This document shows, piece after piece, positions 34,906 through 44,415 of a DNA stretch of 64,000 nucleotides (positions are counted from its first letter, which is position 1; each line of letters starts with the position of its first letter). Made by a program: the position numbers and the translations under genes. Origin of the DNA: JARKPK01 sp964631235 (GTDB lineage Bacteria > Planctomycetota > Planctomycetia > Pirellulales > Thermoguttaceae); the NCBI GenBank assembly GCA_964631235.1, contig CAZVZX010000009.1:1-64000 (forward strand), in the 5' to 3' direction. The notes beneath the pieces were generated by a model. That model saw only the letters and a program-made list of their open reading frames with translations. It was not told the DNA's origin and made no database searches.

Positions 34906-36040
34906 AGAGTTGCTTCTTTCAAGAGAAACCTATTCGCGCCACCGGCGGACACCCGGTGCCCGACGACCAAGACCACACCCTTCTTTTTTCCCGGCCAAAT
35001 ACTCCTTTTGCCTCCGCAAAAGACTCCGGCGGCCAACGGGAGCAGATGTTCGCCAAAGAGCGACCATGCCGTTTTTCTTCGCGGCCCTGCCGCCCAATGA
35101 CGACACCGCCCGGCCACCGCGCCATCGCGGCAGGGCGGGTCCGAGACAAGAGAGACATCGCTTCGTTACGAAGACGATGATTGTAGGGCGGGACGCACTT
35201 CCCCCAAGCCCCCCTTCTTGCGCCGGCGGCAATCAAGCTCGACCAACGGTTGATACGAAGCGAACCCGCGTTTGGTTCGTCAGAATCCGACAACGGCACC
35301 CTTTCCCGCTTTTTTGCGAGAACGCTTCTCCACTCCGACGAAGCCTCCCTTGTCTGTTTCTCGCCGATTGAATAACACGCCCGAGGCGAGAGGCGTATTG
35401 CATAAAACGTTGTGTGGAAAGCACTTGCGATATTTTGCCGATGACGATTCATTCCCGAGGCGGTTGACCGACCCAAGAGGCCTTGTCGAACAATTCGATT
35501 TTTCACCCAAATCTTGGGATAGCACTCGGAATGCGCGCACAAGATATGGGCAAGAGGTGCCAATTGCCTGACACGGACGATCCGAGAAATCATCGGTCGG
35601 TCAGGCCGTTCATCGCTCGATCGTCGGGGCGATTGATTTTTCTCTCGGGCCGAAACGGGCGGGTTTCTCTGGCGAGAGAAGCGTTATGTCTCGCCGCGAG
35701 GACAATAACGATAAAACGAGTGCAGTTTTCGATTTTCGTCTTGCCTGAATTGGGCATTTCGGCGACACTCCGGCGTCAATGTCGGCCGAAACGCGGGCGT
35801 AATTGCGGTCGCAATTGCGGTCATGCCGCCGGGAAAGTCGTGGCGGGCGAATCGTGCCGACTGAAAACGACCGCGAACCACCTTCGATGCGGCCCGGTTC
35901 CTGCGCTGGCAGCTTGCGGCGATCAGGTGTCGAGGGCAAATGGCGTTCGGTGTGCGGCGTGAACGGCGGCACGATTGCCTCGTTGTGCCTTGTTGCCGCG
36001 GGGATCATTCGCGCAAACATGGATGAGTTGGACAACGCGA
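34906..36040. other. long stretch without a recognised gene
   Basis: About 1.1 kb between the ABC operon and the lipoprotein gene. Several overlapping frames on both strands exist but none has domain-like composition or a family match. The DNA is less GC-rich than the flanks from 35260 on. It contains copy A of repeat family 2 (35477-35577) and a hairpin TTCTCT-GGCG-AGAGAA near 35663-35678. It may include small RNAs or remnants of mobile DNA. Confidence 0.5.
35477..35577 (+). repeat. dispersed repeat family 2, copy A
   Basis: About 100 bases beginning GAGGCCTTGTCGAACAATTC and carrying the conserved core GATAGCACTCGGAATG near 35518-35533. It matches, inverted, the copy at 49545-49645 over nearly its whole length by eye. 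It is AT-richer than its surroundings and lies outside genes. Confidence 0.82.
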
Positions 36041-36832
36041 ATGTTTAGGAAAACCCAAATCGTCTGGGCATTGATCGCGCTGGGCGGTTGTTCGAGCGGG
36101 GTGTACCAATATGTCCCTGCCGGCGCCCCCGGTGCTCAACCGAAGATCAGCGACTTGCCGCCGGTTGTGCTCCGCTTTGAGAACCCTTCGTTTGTGGCCT
36201 TGCCCGATCCCGAACGGGTCTTCCGCGCGGTCGTCGATGTGGTGGACGATTATTTTCGGATCGAGCGAGAAGAGCCGGTTCGCGTTTTTGGCACAATGGC
36301 AACCGAGGGGCGGATCGAGACCTTTCCCGAAACCGGCGCCACGATCTTCGAACCCTGGCGAAAAGACCCTGCCGACGGCTACGAACGGGTCGAAGGCACA
36401 CTTCAGTCGATCCGTCGCCGAGCCATCGTTAAGGTGGTGCCGGCGGGCAGCGGCTTTTTGGTTGAAATCAATGTGTTCAAAGAGCTTGAGGACGTGCTTC
36501 GGCCCGAATACTCAACCGCCGGGGCCGCCACCATGCGCTACGAAAGCGGTTTGAACCGTCTGGTCAATCCCGTCGGGGATCAGCCCGCCGAGCGGGGATG
36601 GATTGCCTTAGGGCGCGATCCGGCCCTCGAACAACGGATGTTCGAGGACTTGGAGTGGAAAGTGGGACGGTTGGTTCCGCCCTCGCGTCTTCCCGGAGCC
36701 TCGGGCTGCACGCCGGACTGCGGCCCGTCGGGCTGCGCCGCACCGGCAAATCAAAATCCCGGCTACACGACTCCCGCGGGTCAATCGCCCGCCACCCCAC
36801 CGTCCAGCGTCGGCCCAACGCTCGGCGGCTGA
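36041..36832 (+). CDS. conserved planctomycete-type lipoprotein
   Basis: A 263-residue exported lipoprotein. The ATG at 36041 begins a signal peptide with hydrophobic core IVWALIALG and lipobox LGGC (Cys17). The mature part (about 40-215) looks like one alpha/beta domain containing LRFENPSFVALPDPERVFRA, GRIETFPETGATIFEPW and a VPAGSGFLVEINVFKELED strand. The C-terminus is a Cys/Pro/Gly-rich tail (CTPDCGPSGCAAP). Similar lipoproteins of unknown function are, to my knowledge, common in planctomycetes. It stands alone between two noncoding stretches. Confidence 0.75.
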   Translation: MFRKTQIVWALIALGGCSSGVYQYVPAGAPGAQPKISDLPPVVLRFENPSFVALPDPERVFRAVVDVVDDYFRIEREEPVRVFGTMATEGRIETFPETGATIFEPWRKDPADGYERVEGTLQSIRRRAIVKVVPAGSGFLVEINVFKELEDVLRPEYSTAGAATMRYESGLNRLVNPVGDQPAERGWIALGRDPALEQRMFEDLEWKVGRLVPPSRLPGASGCTPDCGPSGCAAPANQNPGYTTPAGQSPATPPSSVGPTLGG

Positions 36833-37448
36833 AGGCTTACCGGCTTTTCGGTCACTCGGCAGCCGCCACGGGCGAGTCGGCCGAGAAGCACCTCTTCCGA
36901 TGGCCTCGGCATTGTTGGTGATCGCTGACTGCTTCCGATCGGCTTAACGGCCCGTTGAAAGAGTCGTCTTGGATTCGCGGACGTGTGCAATTTTTGCAGA
37001 ATTCGCGAGCCGAATCCGCGAGGAATCGTGTTTCTCAACGGGTTGGTTTCAACGGGCTGGTAAGATCGACGATCCCGATCATAAGACGACCACGGTCTTC
37101 AGACATCGGCGTACCCGACGGAACCGTTTGCATCGCACCATTTAGGACGTGCAAAGCGGGTTCCATGGATGTCGAAAACCGATTTTGCGGAAATCACCGC
37201 AGATTGTTGGGAACCGATGTCCTCGCTTGGGGTTCTAACAATGGGATAGCCTACTTCCTTAGGCCCGAGTTGCCCCGTCGCTGCCCATGAATTTGCCGAG
37301 AGTCTGGCCAAGGAATCGCCCTTCGCGGAGAATAGCAGGAAGAGCTCCTTTCGCGAGGAGAGCTTCGAAAATGGCTCATTCGACCGCAAGTCGTTCATAA
37401 GAAATGGCTTGCGATACAGAAATCGCAAATAGAAGAGCTGGTCGGACC
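36833..37448. other. spacer with MITE-like element
   Basis: A 616-base spacer before the J-like gene. The left part holds the 120-bp inverted-repeat element at 36944. The right part (37064-37430) has lower GC than its flanks and one or two frames of about 110 codons resembling no known protein. No gene is called; it should also carry the promoter of the J-like gene. Confidence 0.5.
36944..37063. mobile_element. MITE-like element with 17-bp imperfect terminal inverted repeats
   Basis: A left end TTAACGGCCCGTTGAAA (36944-36960) and a right end TTTCAACGGGCTGGTAA (37047-37063) are inverted copies with 15 of 17 matches, bounding 120 bases with no coding capacity. The inner 10 bases (CCCGTTGAAA) match perfectly. 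Internally, a further CTCAACGGG near 37034-37042 partly repeats the end. Such small elements are moved by transposases elsewhere; none is present here. Confidence 0.55.
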
Positions 37449-39968
37449 ATGAGCAAGCCGTTCGATCCTTACTACACGTGGCTGGGTATCCGTCCTGAGG
37501 AGCAGCCGCCCAATTACTACCGACTGCTTGCCCTCCAGCCGTTCGAGGACAACCTCGACACGATTGAGCATGCGGCCGATGCCCGAATGGCTCACTTGCG
37601 CACCCTTCAGGCGGGGCAGCATAGCGCGGAGTGTCAGCAACTGCTCAACGAAGTGGCGGCGGCGAAGGTTTGCCTGCTGAATCCCCAGCGGAAAGCGGAG
37701 TACGACAAGACGTTGCGATCGATGCTTCCCCACTCGGCTGTCCGGCCGCGCGCAGCCGAATCGGTTGCCGTGCCGATGGTCGGGCCAATGCCTCGGCCGA
37801 TGAGTGCGGCATCGCAAGCGTGGTCTGATCCGGTCGATGCAACACCGGTGGCCGTCGTTGCCGCCCAGCCCGCCATCGCCCAACCGGTTGCGCTTCAGGC
37901 CCCGGTGGTTGCGGTTGAGGGAGGAACTCGGGCCTCGCGGCCCTATCGTCGCCGCAAGAATTCGACACTCGGCATCTCGCTGGTATTGATTGCGGCCGTG
38001 GCGGTGGTTGGCGGGTTGGTTTGGGCGCTTCAATCGGGCGAGGACTCACGACCAACGGCCCAGTCGGGCAACGGTGCAACTGGCTCAGCGCCAGCGCGAG
38101 GACCGGATCGCCCGATTGATGATCGCCCGTCGAAGAGTGCCGCAACCTCGCACGCGGCCTACCAACCCGATTCGCCATCGAGGCCCCCCGTCACCATAAA
38201 AACACGGCCGGACACGCCCGAAAGCGACAACACAGGCCGGCCGTCGGCGACTGCCGAGCCAGCGGAAACCTCGGCGGAGAGCGATTCGAGAGACAACTCG
38301 GCAACGAAGCCGCCATCGATGGAAGAACCGTCCGGGAAGGTGCCTTCTTCGCCGGACGACACGTTGCCGCCTACGAAAACTCCCGCGACTGATGGGGCGA
38401 AGCCGTCGGATGCTCCGATTGCCATTGCGGCGGATTCCGCCTCGATGCCCACCTCTGCCGCCGAGGAGCCTTCCGCGGGCGGAAGCAACCAGCCGACGTT
38501 GGGCGACCGTCCGCCGTCGGCCCTAGCGCAGAAGAAACCGATACCGAGCCTTTCCGACCAGCAGAAGGTGCTCGAACAGATCGAAGAACTGTACAAATCG
38601 AGCGCGTTGAAAACCCCTGCCGAAAAGCTCGAGGCGGCCGACGAGCTGGCTGAATTAGCGAAGAAGGCGGTCAGCGAGGCGGAGTCGTTCACCTTGCGCC
38701 GCAGGGCGATGGACTTGGCCTTGGAAGGAGGCAACCTCGACAAGGCGTGCCAGATGATCGACGAGATCGACGCCGAGTTCAAGATCGATGTCTTGGCCGT
38801 CAAAGACAACATTCTTTCGCGGTTTGTCGAAAAGGCGTCCGACACCGAACGGGTCTCGGCCGCCATCCGCTTGGCCCTTGACCTTACCGACGATGCCCTG
38901 CACGAAAAGCGATATTCGCTTGCTCAATCGGTTGTCAATGCCGGCTATCGGGCATCGCAAAAGCCGACGGCAACGCTCGACCTGCGCAAGCGCATTGCCG
39001 AGCGACGAACCAAGGTCCAAAAACTGTACGAGCAATGGCAGCAGGTGGAAAAGGCCCGGGCCGTGCTGGCCGAAACCCCCGATGACCCGGCCGCCAATCT
39101 AACCGTCGGAAAATGGAAATGCCTTGTGGAGGACGATTGGACCGGCGGTGTTCCCCTGTTGGCTCGCGGCAACGATCAGGGGCTGAAGCAGGCTGCCGAA
39201 AAAGAGTCGAGCGGCGAACCCGCGCCGGCCGAGTTCGTCCGTCGCGGCGACGCTTGGTATGAGGCTGCCCAAAATCGTACCGCCGACGAGAAAGCCGCGT
39301 GGCTGCGTCGGGCGACGTACTGGTATCAGAAGGTTGGTTCAGAATCCACTTCGGCCCTCGAACAAGAGAAAGCCCGCAAGCGGCTGGCCGAAATCGCCGC
39401 CTTCCAAGATAGCCTGCTGCCTGGCGACAAGTCACTTCCGAAACCGTCGCCGGGCACGGGCGCGAAGCCGCGCGGCGGCGCACTGACTGCGCGCGACGCG
39501 ATGAAGCAGTTCGGCATGCAGCCGCCCGTCTGGCGATTGGATGAAGAAACGCTGGTGGCCGATGCCGGTCCGCGCGGCTCCGGCGGAATCTATCCGGTAT
39601 TGCAGGCGCCGCGGAAGATGTCGAATCTCGATTTCCGCGTGAAGATGCAGGCCCGCAGCCAAACCATCTTCGTGATTATCGACGGGCAACGCTACACCTA
39701 CACCCGCGGCCTATGGCGCGGCATGGGCTCGTCGATTCAAACCCCCGCCGGGCAGGACCTGCTTCCCGGCGATGCCGTGCGCGACGAGCAGTTCGCGTCG
39801 CTGGCCGTCGAACTGAACGACAACAAGCTGAAGTTCAGCTACGAAGGCCGAGAAGTATGGAGCGGCACGGTGCCGGGCAAGTCGGGAGTCAAGCGCACGG
39901 TGGCCGTGGGCTTCGGCACCTCGCGGGGCGAACTGCGCGTTCGCGATCTCTACCTTGACGGCGAATAG
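37449..39968 (+). CDS. membrane protein with HPD-less J-like domain and C-terminal beta domain
   Basis: An 839-residue protein. It begins MSKPFDPYYTWLGIRPEEQP and continues as a J-domain-like helical unit (about 10-90, ending NPQRKAEYDKTLR) without the HPD tripeptide that activates Hsp70. One membrane helix follows near residues 177-198 (LGISLVLIAAVAVVGGLVWA), then a Ser/Pro/Thr-rich disordered stretch (about 205-370) and a helical TPR-like region (about 380-660). The C-terminal domain (about 695-839) is beta-rich (NLDFRVKMQARSQTIFVIID, then LKFSYEGREVWSGTV), like LamG/3-keto-disaccharide-type lectin folds. Proteins of this design are planctomycete-typical; their role is unknown. Confidence 0.8.
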   Translation: MSKPFDPYYTWLGIRPEEQPPNYYRLLALQPFEDNLDTIEHAADARMAHLRTLQAGQHSAECQQLLNEVAAAKVCLLNPQRKAEYDKTLRSMLPHSAVRPRAAESVAVPMVGPMPRPMSAASQAWSDPVDATPVAVVAAQPAIAQPVALQAPVVAVEGGTRASRPYRRRKNSTLGISLVLIAAVAVVGGLVWALQSGEDSRPTAQSGNGATGSAPARGPDRPIDDRPSKSAATSHAAYQPDSPSRPPVTIKTRPDTPESDNTGRPSATAEPAETSAESDSRDNSATKPPSMEEPSGKVPSSPDDTLPPTKTPATDGAKPSDAPIAIAADSASMPTSAAEEPSAGGSNQPTLGDRPPSALAQKKPIPSLSDQQKVLEQIEELYKSSALKTPAEKLEAADELAELAKKAVSEAESFTLRRRAMDLALEGGNLDKACQMIDEIDAEFKIDVLAVKDNILSRFVEKASDTERVSAAIRLALDLTDDALHEKRYSLAQSVVNAGYRASQKPTATLDLRKRIAERRTKVQKLYEQWQQVEKARAVLAETPDDPAANLTVGKWKCLVEDDWTGGVPLLARGNDQGLKQAAEKESSGEPAPAEFVRRGDAWYEAAQNRTADEKAAWLRRATYWYQKVGSESTSALEQEKARKRLAEIAAFQDSLLPGDKSLPKPSPGTGAKPRGGALTARDAMKQFGMQPPVWRLDEETLVADAGPRGSGGIYPVLQAPRKMSNLDFRVKMQARSQTIFVIIDGQRYTYTRGLWRGMGSSIQTPAGQDLLPGDAVRDEQFASLAVELNDNKLKFSYEGREVWSGTVPGKSGVKRTVAVGFGTSRGELRVRDLYLDGE

Positions 39969-40164
39969 GTTTCGCAACAGCCGCCTGAGGGCGTTTCCTC
40001 CGCTTGCCGGCTGGCCAGGGGCGAAAACGAAGGCACGCAAAGAATCAACGTTGCGGAGAATTCGCCGCCGCCCGCATCGGCGAGACAATACTCCGCCGTT
40101 TTCGCCGAGTTGCGTTCGGCTGAATCGCGATGGGCCGAGTTGCGATCGACCGATCTGCGACCGG

Positions 40165-42231
40165 CTATTTCGCCTGCGCGACCAGACGGAGGTTCAAGTA
40201 GTCGGCAGTGATGGCCAGCACTTCGTCGAGGTAGTAATCTCGCTCGATCGTGTTCTGATTCGAGCCGTTGTTGAGTTCCTCGATTTTCTTTTCTTCCTCT
40301 TTGTCGGCGTTGACCTCCGCCCGCTCTTTCAGGAACTTCTCTTCGTTGAGCGAGATCGTTTTCCGTGCTTTCTGTTCGAGGTAGCGGGAAATGTTCTTCC
40401 GTGCCTGCTGGAACTTTTCCGTTTGAGCGATGCGTTGATCGCTCTGCCGGCGGAGCTGTTCGATGATCGTGGGCGAAACGTAACCGTATGGCTTGAGTTT
40501 CATCGGCTCGACTTGATCGAACGGCAAGGGGTAGTCGAGGTCGGCCTCGGCCACGTCGAGATGCGTTGTCAGCGACGGCAGTTCGATGTCGGCCAGCACG
40601 CCGCGGCGCTGAGTGCTTTCGCCCAAGGGCCGATAGAACTGCTGCATCGTGATCTTCAATGCGCCCATCGGCGGGGCGTTGGGCACGCGGAACAATTGCT
40701 GGCCTAAGTCGAGCAGGCTTTGCACGGTGCCTTTGCCGTGGGTGGCGTGGTCGCCGACGATCAAACCGCGTCCGTAATCTTGGATGGCTCCGGCGAGAAT
40801 CTCGCTGGCACTCGCGCTGAACTTGCTGGTCAGCACGATCAGCGGACCGGCCCACGCCATTCCCGGTTCGAGATCGAAATAGGGCTGCACTCGCCCGTCA
40901 GCGTCTTTCACCTGGACGACCGGACCTTCGCCGATGAACAGTCCGGTCAAATTGATCGCCTCGGTCAGCGATCCGCCGCCGTTGCGCCGCAAATCGAGCA
41001 CAACGGCATCAACCCCGTTCTTCTTGAAGTCTTCGAGGATCGCGCGCACATCGCGAGTGGTGCTCTTGTAATCGGGCAGCCCGCGCCGCGCCCCGCTCAT
41101 ATCCATATAAAAGCTGGGCAGATCGATCACGCCGATCTTGCAGGGCGAACCGTCGGGCTTGCGGCCCGCCTCGAATACCTTCGACTTTGCTTCGCTGTCT
41201 TTCAGCTCGATCTTCGCCCGGCGAATGTTGTACACCTTCGATTCGGTGGAACCGACGGGAATCACGGTCAGCCGCACGATTGTGCCTTCTTTGCCGCGAA
41301 TCAGCTTGACCACCTCCGAAAGTTTCATATCGACGACATCGACCGACTCGCCATCCTCGCCTTGGCCCACGGCAATGATCTTGTCTTCCGGCTTCAGCCG
41401 CCCGTCCTTGTCGGCTGCGCCGCCGGGGACGATCTTATTCACCACGGTGTACCCGTCGATCGATTGCAGCGAGGCGCCGATCCCCTCGAGCTCGAGCTTC
41501 ATGGCGATTTCGAAGTTTTCGACCGAGGCCGGCGACATGTACGTCGTGTGCGGATCGAAGGCTGAGGTGAACGACGTAAGGAACATCTCCAACAATTCGT
41601 CGTTGTCGGTCTGGTGCATCCGCTTTGCGAAGCTGCGGTAGCGCTGCCGCAGCTTATCGATGGCCGCCTGCCCCTCGGTTTTGTCCGCCTTGAGCAGCAG
41701 CAGGTCGTACTTGATTCGCTTCCGCCAGCGTTCGCGGGCCTCTTGAGGGGTCTTCGACCACGTGACGGCATCTTTGTCAATCGACATTTCTTCATCGAGC
41801 GAAAAGTCGTGCTGGCCGGCGAGCAGCTCGTCCACCATCTTCACCCGCTCGTCGATCCGTGCCAGGAATGTCTTGAACACCAGGTACGCGAAGCTCACGT
41901 CGCCCCGCTTCACCATATCGTCCAGGTCGTTCTTGTACTTGTCGAAGGCGTCGATATCGGATTGATAGAAGTAGAGCTTCCACGGATCGAGCATCTTCAG
42001 GAAGATCGTTTCGCAACGCTGCGAGATCTCGTCGTCGATGGCGTGCTTTGTCAGGTGCTCGCGACGCAACAGCGAGCTGACCGCCAGGGCGATATGCCGC
42101 TCGGACTGAGTCGGGCCGGTCGGTTCGGCCGCCACGGGCGCCGCCATCCCGGTCAGTCCCACCATCAATGCAAGCGTTCCGAACACAACCGCCCGTCGCG
42201 GCCCACCAAACGACCAGCCGATCGATTTCAT
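40165..42231 (-). CDS. Prc/Tsp-type carboxy-terminal processing protease
   Basis: A 688-residue periplasmic serine protease of family S41, close in length and layout to E. coli Prc. A signal peptide (residues 1-35) is followed by a helical N-terminal domain, a PDZ domain (about 240-330, with KIVPGGAADKDGRLKPEDKI) and the catalytic domain with SKFSASASEILAG and the Lys in HATHGKGTVQ. A Prc-type C-terminal helical region closes it. The Ser-to-Lys spacing is one residue longer than in Prc as judged by eye. It stands alone, 196 bases from the J-like gene on the opposite strand. Confidence 0.92.
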   Translation of the reverse strand: MKSIGWSFGGPRRAVVFGTLALMVGLTGMAAPVAAEPTGPTQSERHIALAVSSLLRREHLTKHAIDDEISQRCETIFLKMLDPWKLYFYQSDIDAFDKYKNDLDDMVKRGDVSFAYLVFKTFLARIDERVKMVDELLAGQHDFSLDEEMSIDKDAVTWSKTPQEARERWRKRIKYDLLLLKADKTEGQAAIDKLRQRYRSFAKRMHQTDNDELLEMFLTSFTSAFDPHTTYMSPASVENFEIAMKLELEGIGASLQSIDGYTVVNKIVPGGAADKDGRLKPEDKIIAVGQGEDGESVDVVDMKLSEVVKLIRGKEGTIVRLTVIPVGSTESKVYNIRRAKIELKDSEAKSKVFEAGRKPDGSPCKIGVIDLPSFYMDMSGARRGLPDYKSTTRDVRAILEDFKKNGVDAVVLDLRRNGGGSLTEAINLTGLFIGEGPVVQVKDADGRVQPYFDLEPGMAWAGPLIVLTSKFSASASEILAGAIQDYGRGLIVGDHATHGKGTVQSLLDLGQQLFRVPNAPPMGALKITMQQFYRPLGESTQRRGVLADIELPSLTTHLDVAEADLDYPLPFDQVEPMKLKPYGYVSPTIIEQLRRQSDQRIAQTEKFQQARKNISRYLEQKARKTISLNEEKFLKERAEVNADKEEEKKIEELNNGSNQNTIERDYYLDEVLAITADYLNLRLVAQAK

Positions 42232-43167
42232 GCGAGTCTCGTTCGAGAAGGATATGAACCAGTTTCAGGAAAGATACGAAAGGTCAGAAATTAACGAAGG
42301 ATGCGTCCGCTCGGGGTGCTCGGCCGAGATGCCCAGGGAACTACCCGACGACGGCCCCGAGCACGTCCACGCCTTTTCCCACGACCCGTTGACAACCCGA
42401 GTCCGGCGACTGCGGCCCGCAAATTTCGCGGGAAACGCATGGACGCAGGTCCTACGACGGTGAACGGGCTGCTATGACGGAAGTTGCCGACAGGCAACGA
42501 AAACCGGCAACCAATGTCGCGGAATCAACCGGCCTATTTGCTCCAAGCGGCACGACTTCTGCCTCTTGGTCATCTTATCGGTTCGACGGGGACGAAACAA
42601 GATCGTTCGTCCCCCCGATCGCGGGAAAGGCAGCGTCGCCCCGAAGTTTTCTCTCTTGCCGGCGATTCTCGATTCGTCCGGCGTTGACAGTCATTGCCCG
42701 ACAAGCATCGCAGGTGGGGAAAGTCGTAAGTAATTGATTGATAAGTTGATACATTTCTGCCGCGACGGAACCGTTTGCCGAGAAGGCCGACCGGTCGGAA
42801 CAGATCTGTTGGCGAGCAGGGCTGATTGGCGGGTTGGCCGGCCGGCCGGAAGACCACCAAGGCTGGTCGCGGGATGCCATAGGCGGCCCAGAGGAGCGTG
42901 ATTCAGTCGGGGCAGCGACCGGGCGAGGCAAGGCTGTCGTCAGATGCCGTGTGACGGCCGTCGCGGCCCTGTTCGGTCCCTCTTCCCTCTGCCGCAAGTC
43001 CTTGCGTCGCCGGCTCAGTCACTGTCCACTGTCCGAGCACTTGAACGCCCTGTTGGGGGATGCGTGGAGGCCGGATTTTAATCCCGGGCGTCCTTTTCGG
43101 TTGGGCTCTTGTCATCTATTCGTCGAGCCGATACACTACGGGTTTCCCAAGTGATCGGATCAGTGAC
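42232..43167. other. 936-base spacer upstream of rplM
   Basis: No supported gene. A lower-GC part (42480-42790) holds short frames on both strands that look random. The left side should include the prc-type gene promoter, and the right end carries the rplM promoter at 43109. No structured RNA such as RNase P, tmRNA or 4.5S was recognised. Confidence 0.5.
43109..43137 (+). promoter_or_regulatory. candidate sigma-70 promoter of rplM-rpsI
   Basis: TTGTCA (43109-43114) and TACACT (43132-43137) are spaced by 17 bases, matching TTGACA/TATAAT at 5 and 4 positions. Transcription would start about 43144, 24 bases before the rplM ATG. Confidence 0.5.
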
Positions 43168-43614
43168 ATGGTTACCATTCAAAAGAGCTACATGGCGCGG
43201 CCGGCCGAGGTCGCACAAAAGTGGTGGCTGGTTGATGCCAGCAACAAGGTGGTCGGTCGGTTGGCGAGCGACATCGCCATGGTGCTGATGGGCAAGCACC
43301 GGCCCGATTACACCCCGCATGTGGACAACGGCGATTTCGTCGTGGTGATCAATGCCGAGAAGGTGGTGTTCACCGGCAAGAAGTGGCAGCAGAAGCGGTA
43401 CACGTGGAACACCGGCTATCCGCGGCAACGAAGCGAGACGGCGGAGCATCGGTTGGCGACCAAGCCGGAATTGATCCTCCGCGAGGCGGTCCGTCGCATG
43501 TTGCCGAAGAACAAGTTGAGCTTCCAATTACTGCGGAAGTTGAAGGTGTATGCCGGCGGCAGCCATCCGCATCAGGCGCAACAGCCGGTCGTCGTCGAGT
43601 TGGGCAACAAGTAG
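43168..43614 (+). CDS. rplM: 50S ribosomal protein L13
   Basis: A 148-residue early-assembling protein of the large ribosomal subunit. It has the family motifs KWWLVDASNKVVGRLASDIA near the start, YTPHVDNGDFVVVINAEKV, then KRYTWNTGYP and MLPKNKLSFQLLRKLKVYAG. The ATG at 43168 gives the usual N-terminus; an open frame extends upstream through the promoter. rpsI follows after 118 bases in the universal rplM-rpsI order, with a GGCGGC-TTCG-GCCGCC hairpin between them. Confidence 0.97.
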   Translation: MVTIQKSYMARPAEVAQKWWLVDASNKVVGRLASDIAMVLMGKHRPDYTPHVDNGDFVVVINAEKVVFTGKKWQQKRYTWNTGYPRQRSETAEHRLATKPELILREAVRRMLPKNKLSFQLLRKLKVYAGGSHPHQAQQPVVVELGNK

Positions 43615-43634
43615 GGAGGCGCGAAGCGAGTGTC

Positions 43635-43650
43635 GGCGGCTTCGGCCGCC
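43635..43650 (+). promoter_or_regulatory. UUCG hairpin between rplM and rpsI
   Basis: GGCGGC-TTCG-GCCGCC gives a perfect six-pair stem capped by the very stable UUCG tetraloop, 21 bases after the rplM stop. No T tract follows, so it is more likely an mRNA-stability or attenuation element than a terminator of the ribosomal operon. Confidence 0.5.
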
Positions 43651-43732
43651 TCTCGGCTTTCTGTGCCGCTGCCGATCAGGCAGAGTGAAACATCCCAGCG
43701 AGTATTCCGTCGAAGAGAGCAGCGAATCGATC

Positions 43733-44137
43733 ATGTCGAACACAGCCGCGAGCAACGAAATCGTCGCCACGGGCCGTCGCAAAACGGCCGTCGCTCGGGT
43801 CCGTCTTCGTCCCGGCCAGGGGAAGATCACCGTCAACGATCGCCCCATGGAAGAGTTCTTTTGCACGGTGCAGCAGCGCATGGCCGTTGTCGCGCCGCTA
43901 GACATCGCGGGGTTGCGCGAACAGCTCGACGTGCGCATCCGCGTCGATGGCGGCGGGCCGACGGGCCAAGCCGACGCCTGCAAGCTCGGCATCGCCCGCG
44001 CGCTGAAATTGTATCGCGAAGACCTGCTGCAAACGCTGCGCGACTCGGGCTTCTTGACCCGCGACGGACGAATGAAAGAGCGCAAGAAGTACGGCCTGCG
44101 CGGCGCACGGCGCGGCACGCAGTTCTCGAAGCGCTAG
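43733..44137 (+). CDS. rpsI: 30S ribosomal protein S9
   Basis: A 134-residue small-subunit protein whose basic C-terminal tail reaches the P-site tRNA. TGRRKTAVARVRLRPGQGKI near the start, GGGPTGQADACKLGIARAL and the terminal KKYGLRGARRGTQFSKR are diagnostic. The ATG at 43733 gives the expected length; upstream in-frame codons are not ribosomal. It is cotranscribed with rplM. The TCSKR-type end is changed to FSKR, as commonly seen. Confidence 0.97.
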   Translation: MSNTAASNEIVATGRRKTAVARVRLRPGQGKITVNDRPMEEFFCTVQQRMAVVAPLDIAGLREQLDVRIRVDGGGPTGQADACKLGIARALKLYREDLLQTLRDSGFLTRDGRMKERKKYGLRGARRGTQFSKR

Positions 44138-44415
44138 TCGCTCAACCGGCCGTATTGTTCGGGTTTCGGGCAACACGAGCGATCGGGCTTTGTTCCGCGA
44201 TGGCGTTGGATGGTTCGGCCCTTGGCCCGGCGGTTCGCACGATTGCCGCAAGGGGCCGGCCGGTGTCGGTTCTTGGGCAAAGCAGGCCGGCGGTTCGTCG
44301 CCCGGCGATCTTCGCCAAGCTTGCCGACGCCGGTTTGCCCGCGCTGGGCGGCGGATGCGTCGCTTGGGTCGGCGGGTTTCAATAAGGCGGCGGACCGCAA
44401 CGGAGTAAGCGATCA

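Noticed and set aside
34919..35593. A 224-codon minus-strand frame upstream of the ABC operon
   Set aside because: Its first part is the translated repeat family 2 and the rest is low-quality, so it is not a gene.
42474..42860. Short frames in the spacer before rplM
   Set aside because: Composition looks random, frames on both strands overlap and neither has a convincing ribosome-binding site or homologue.
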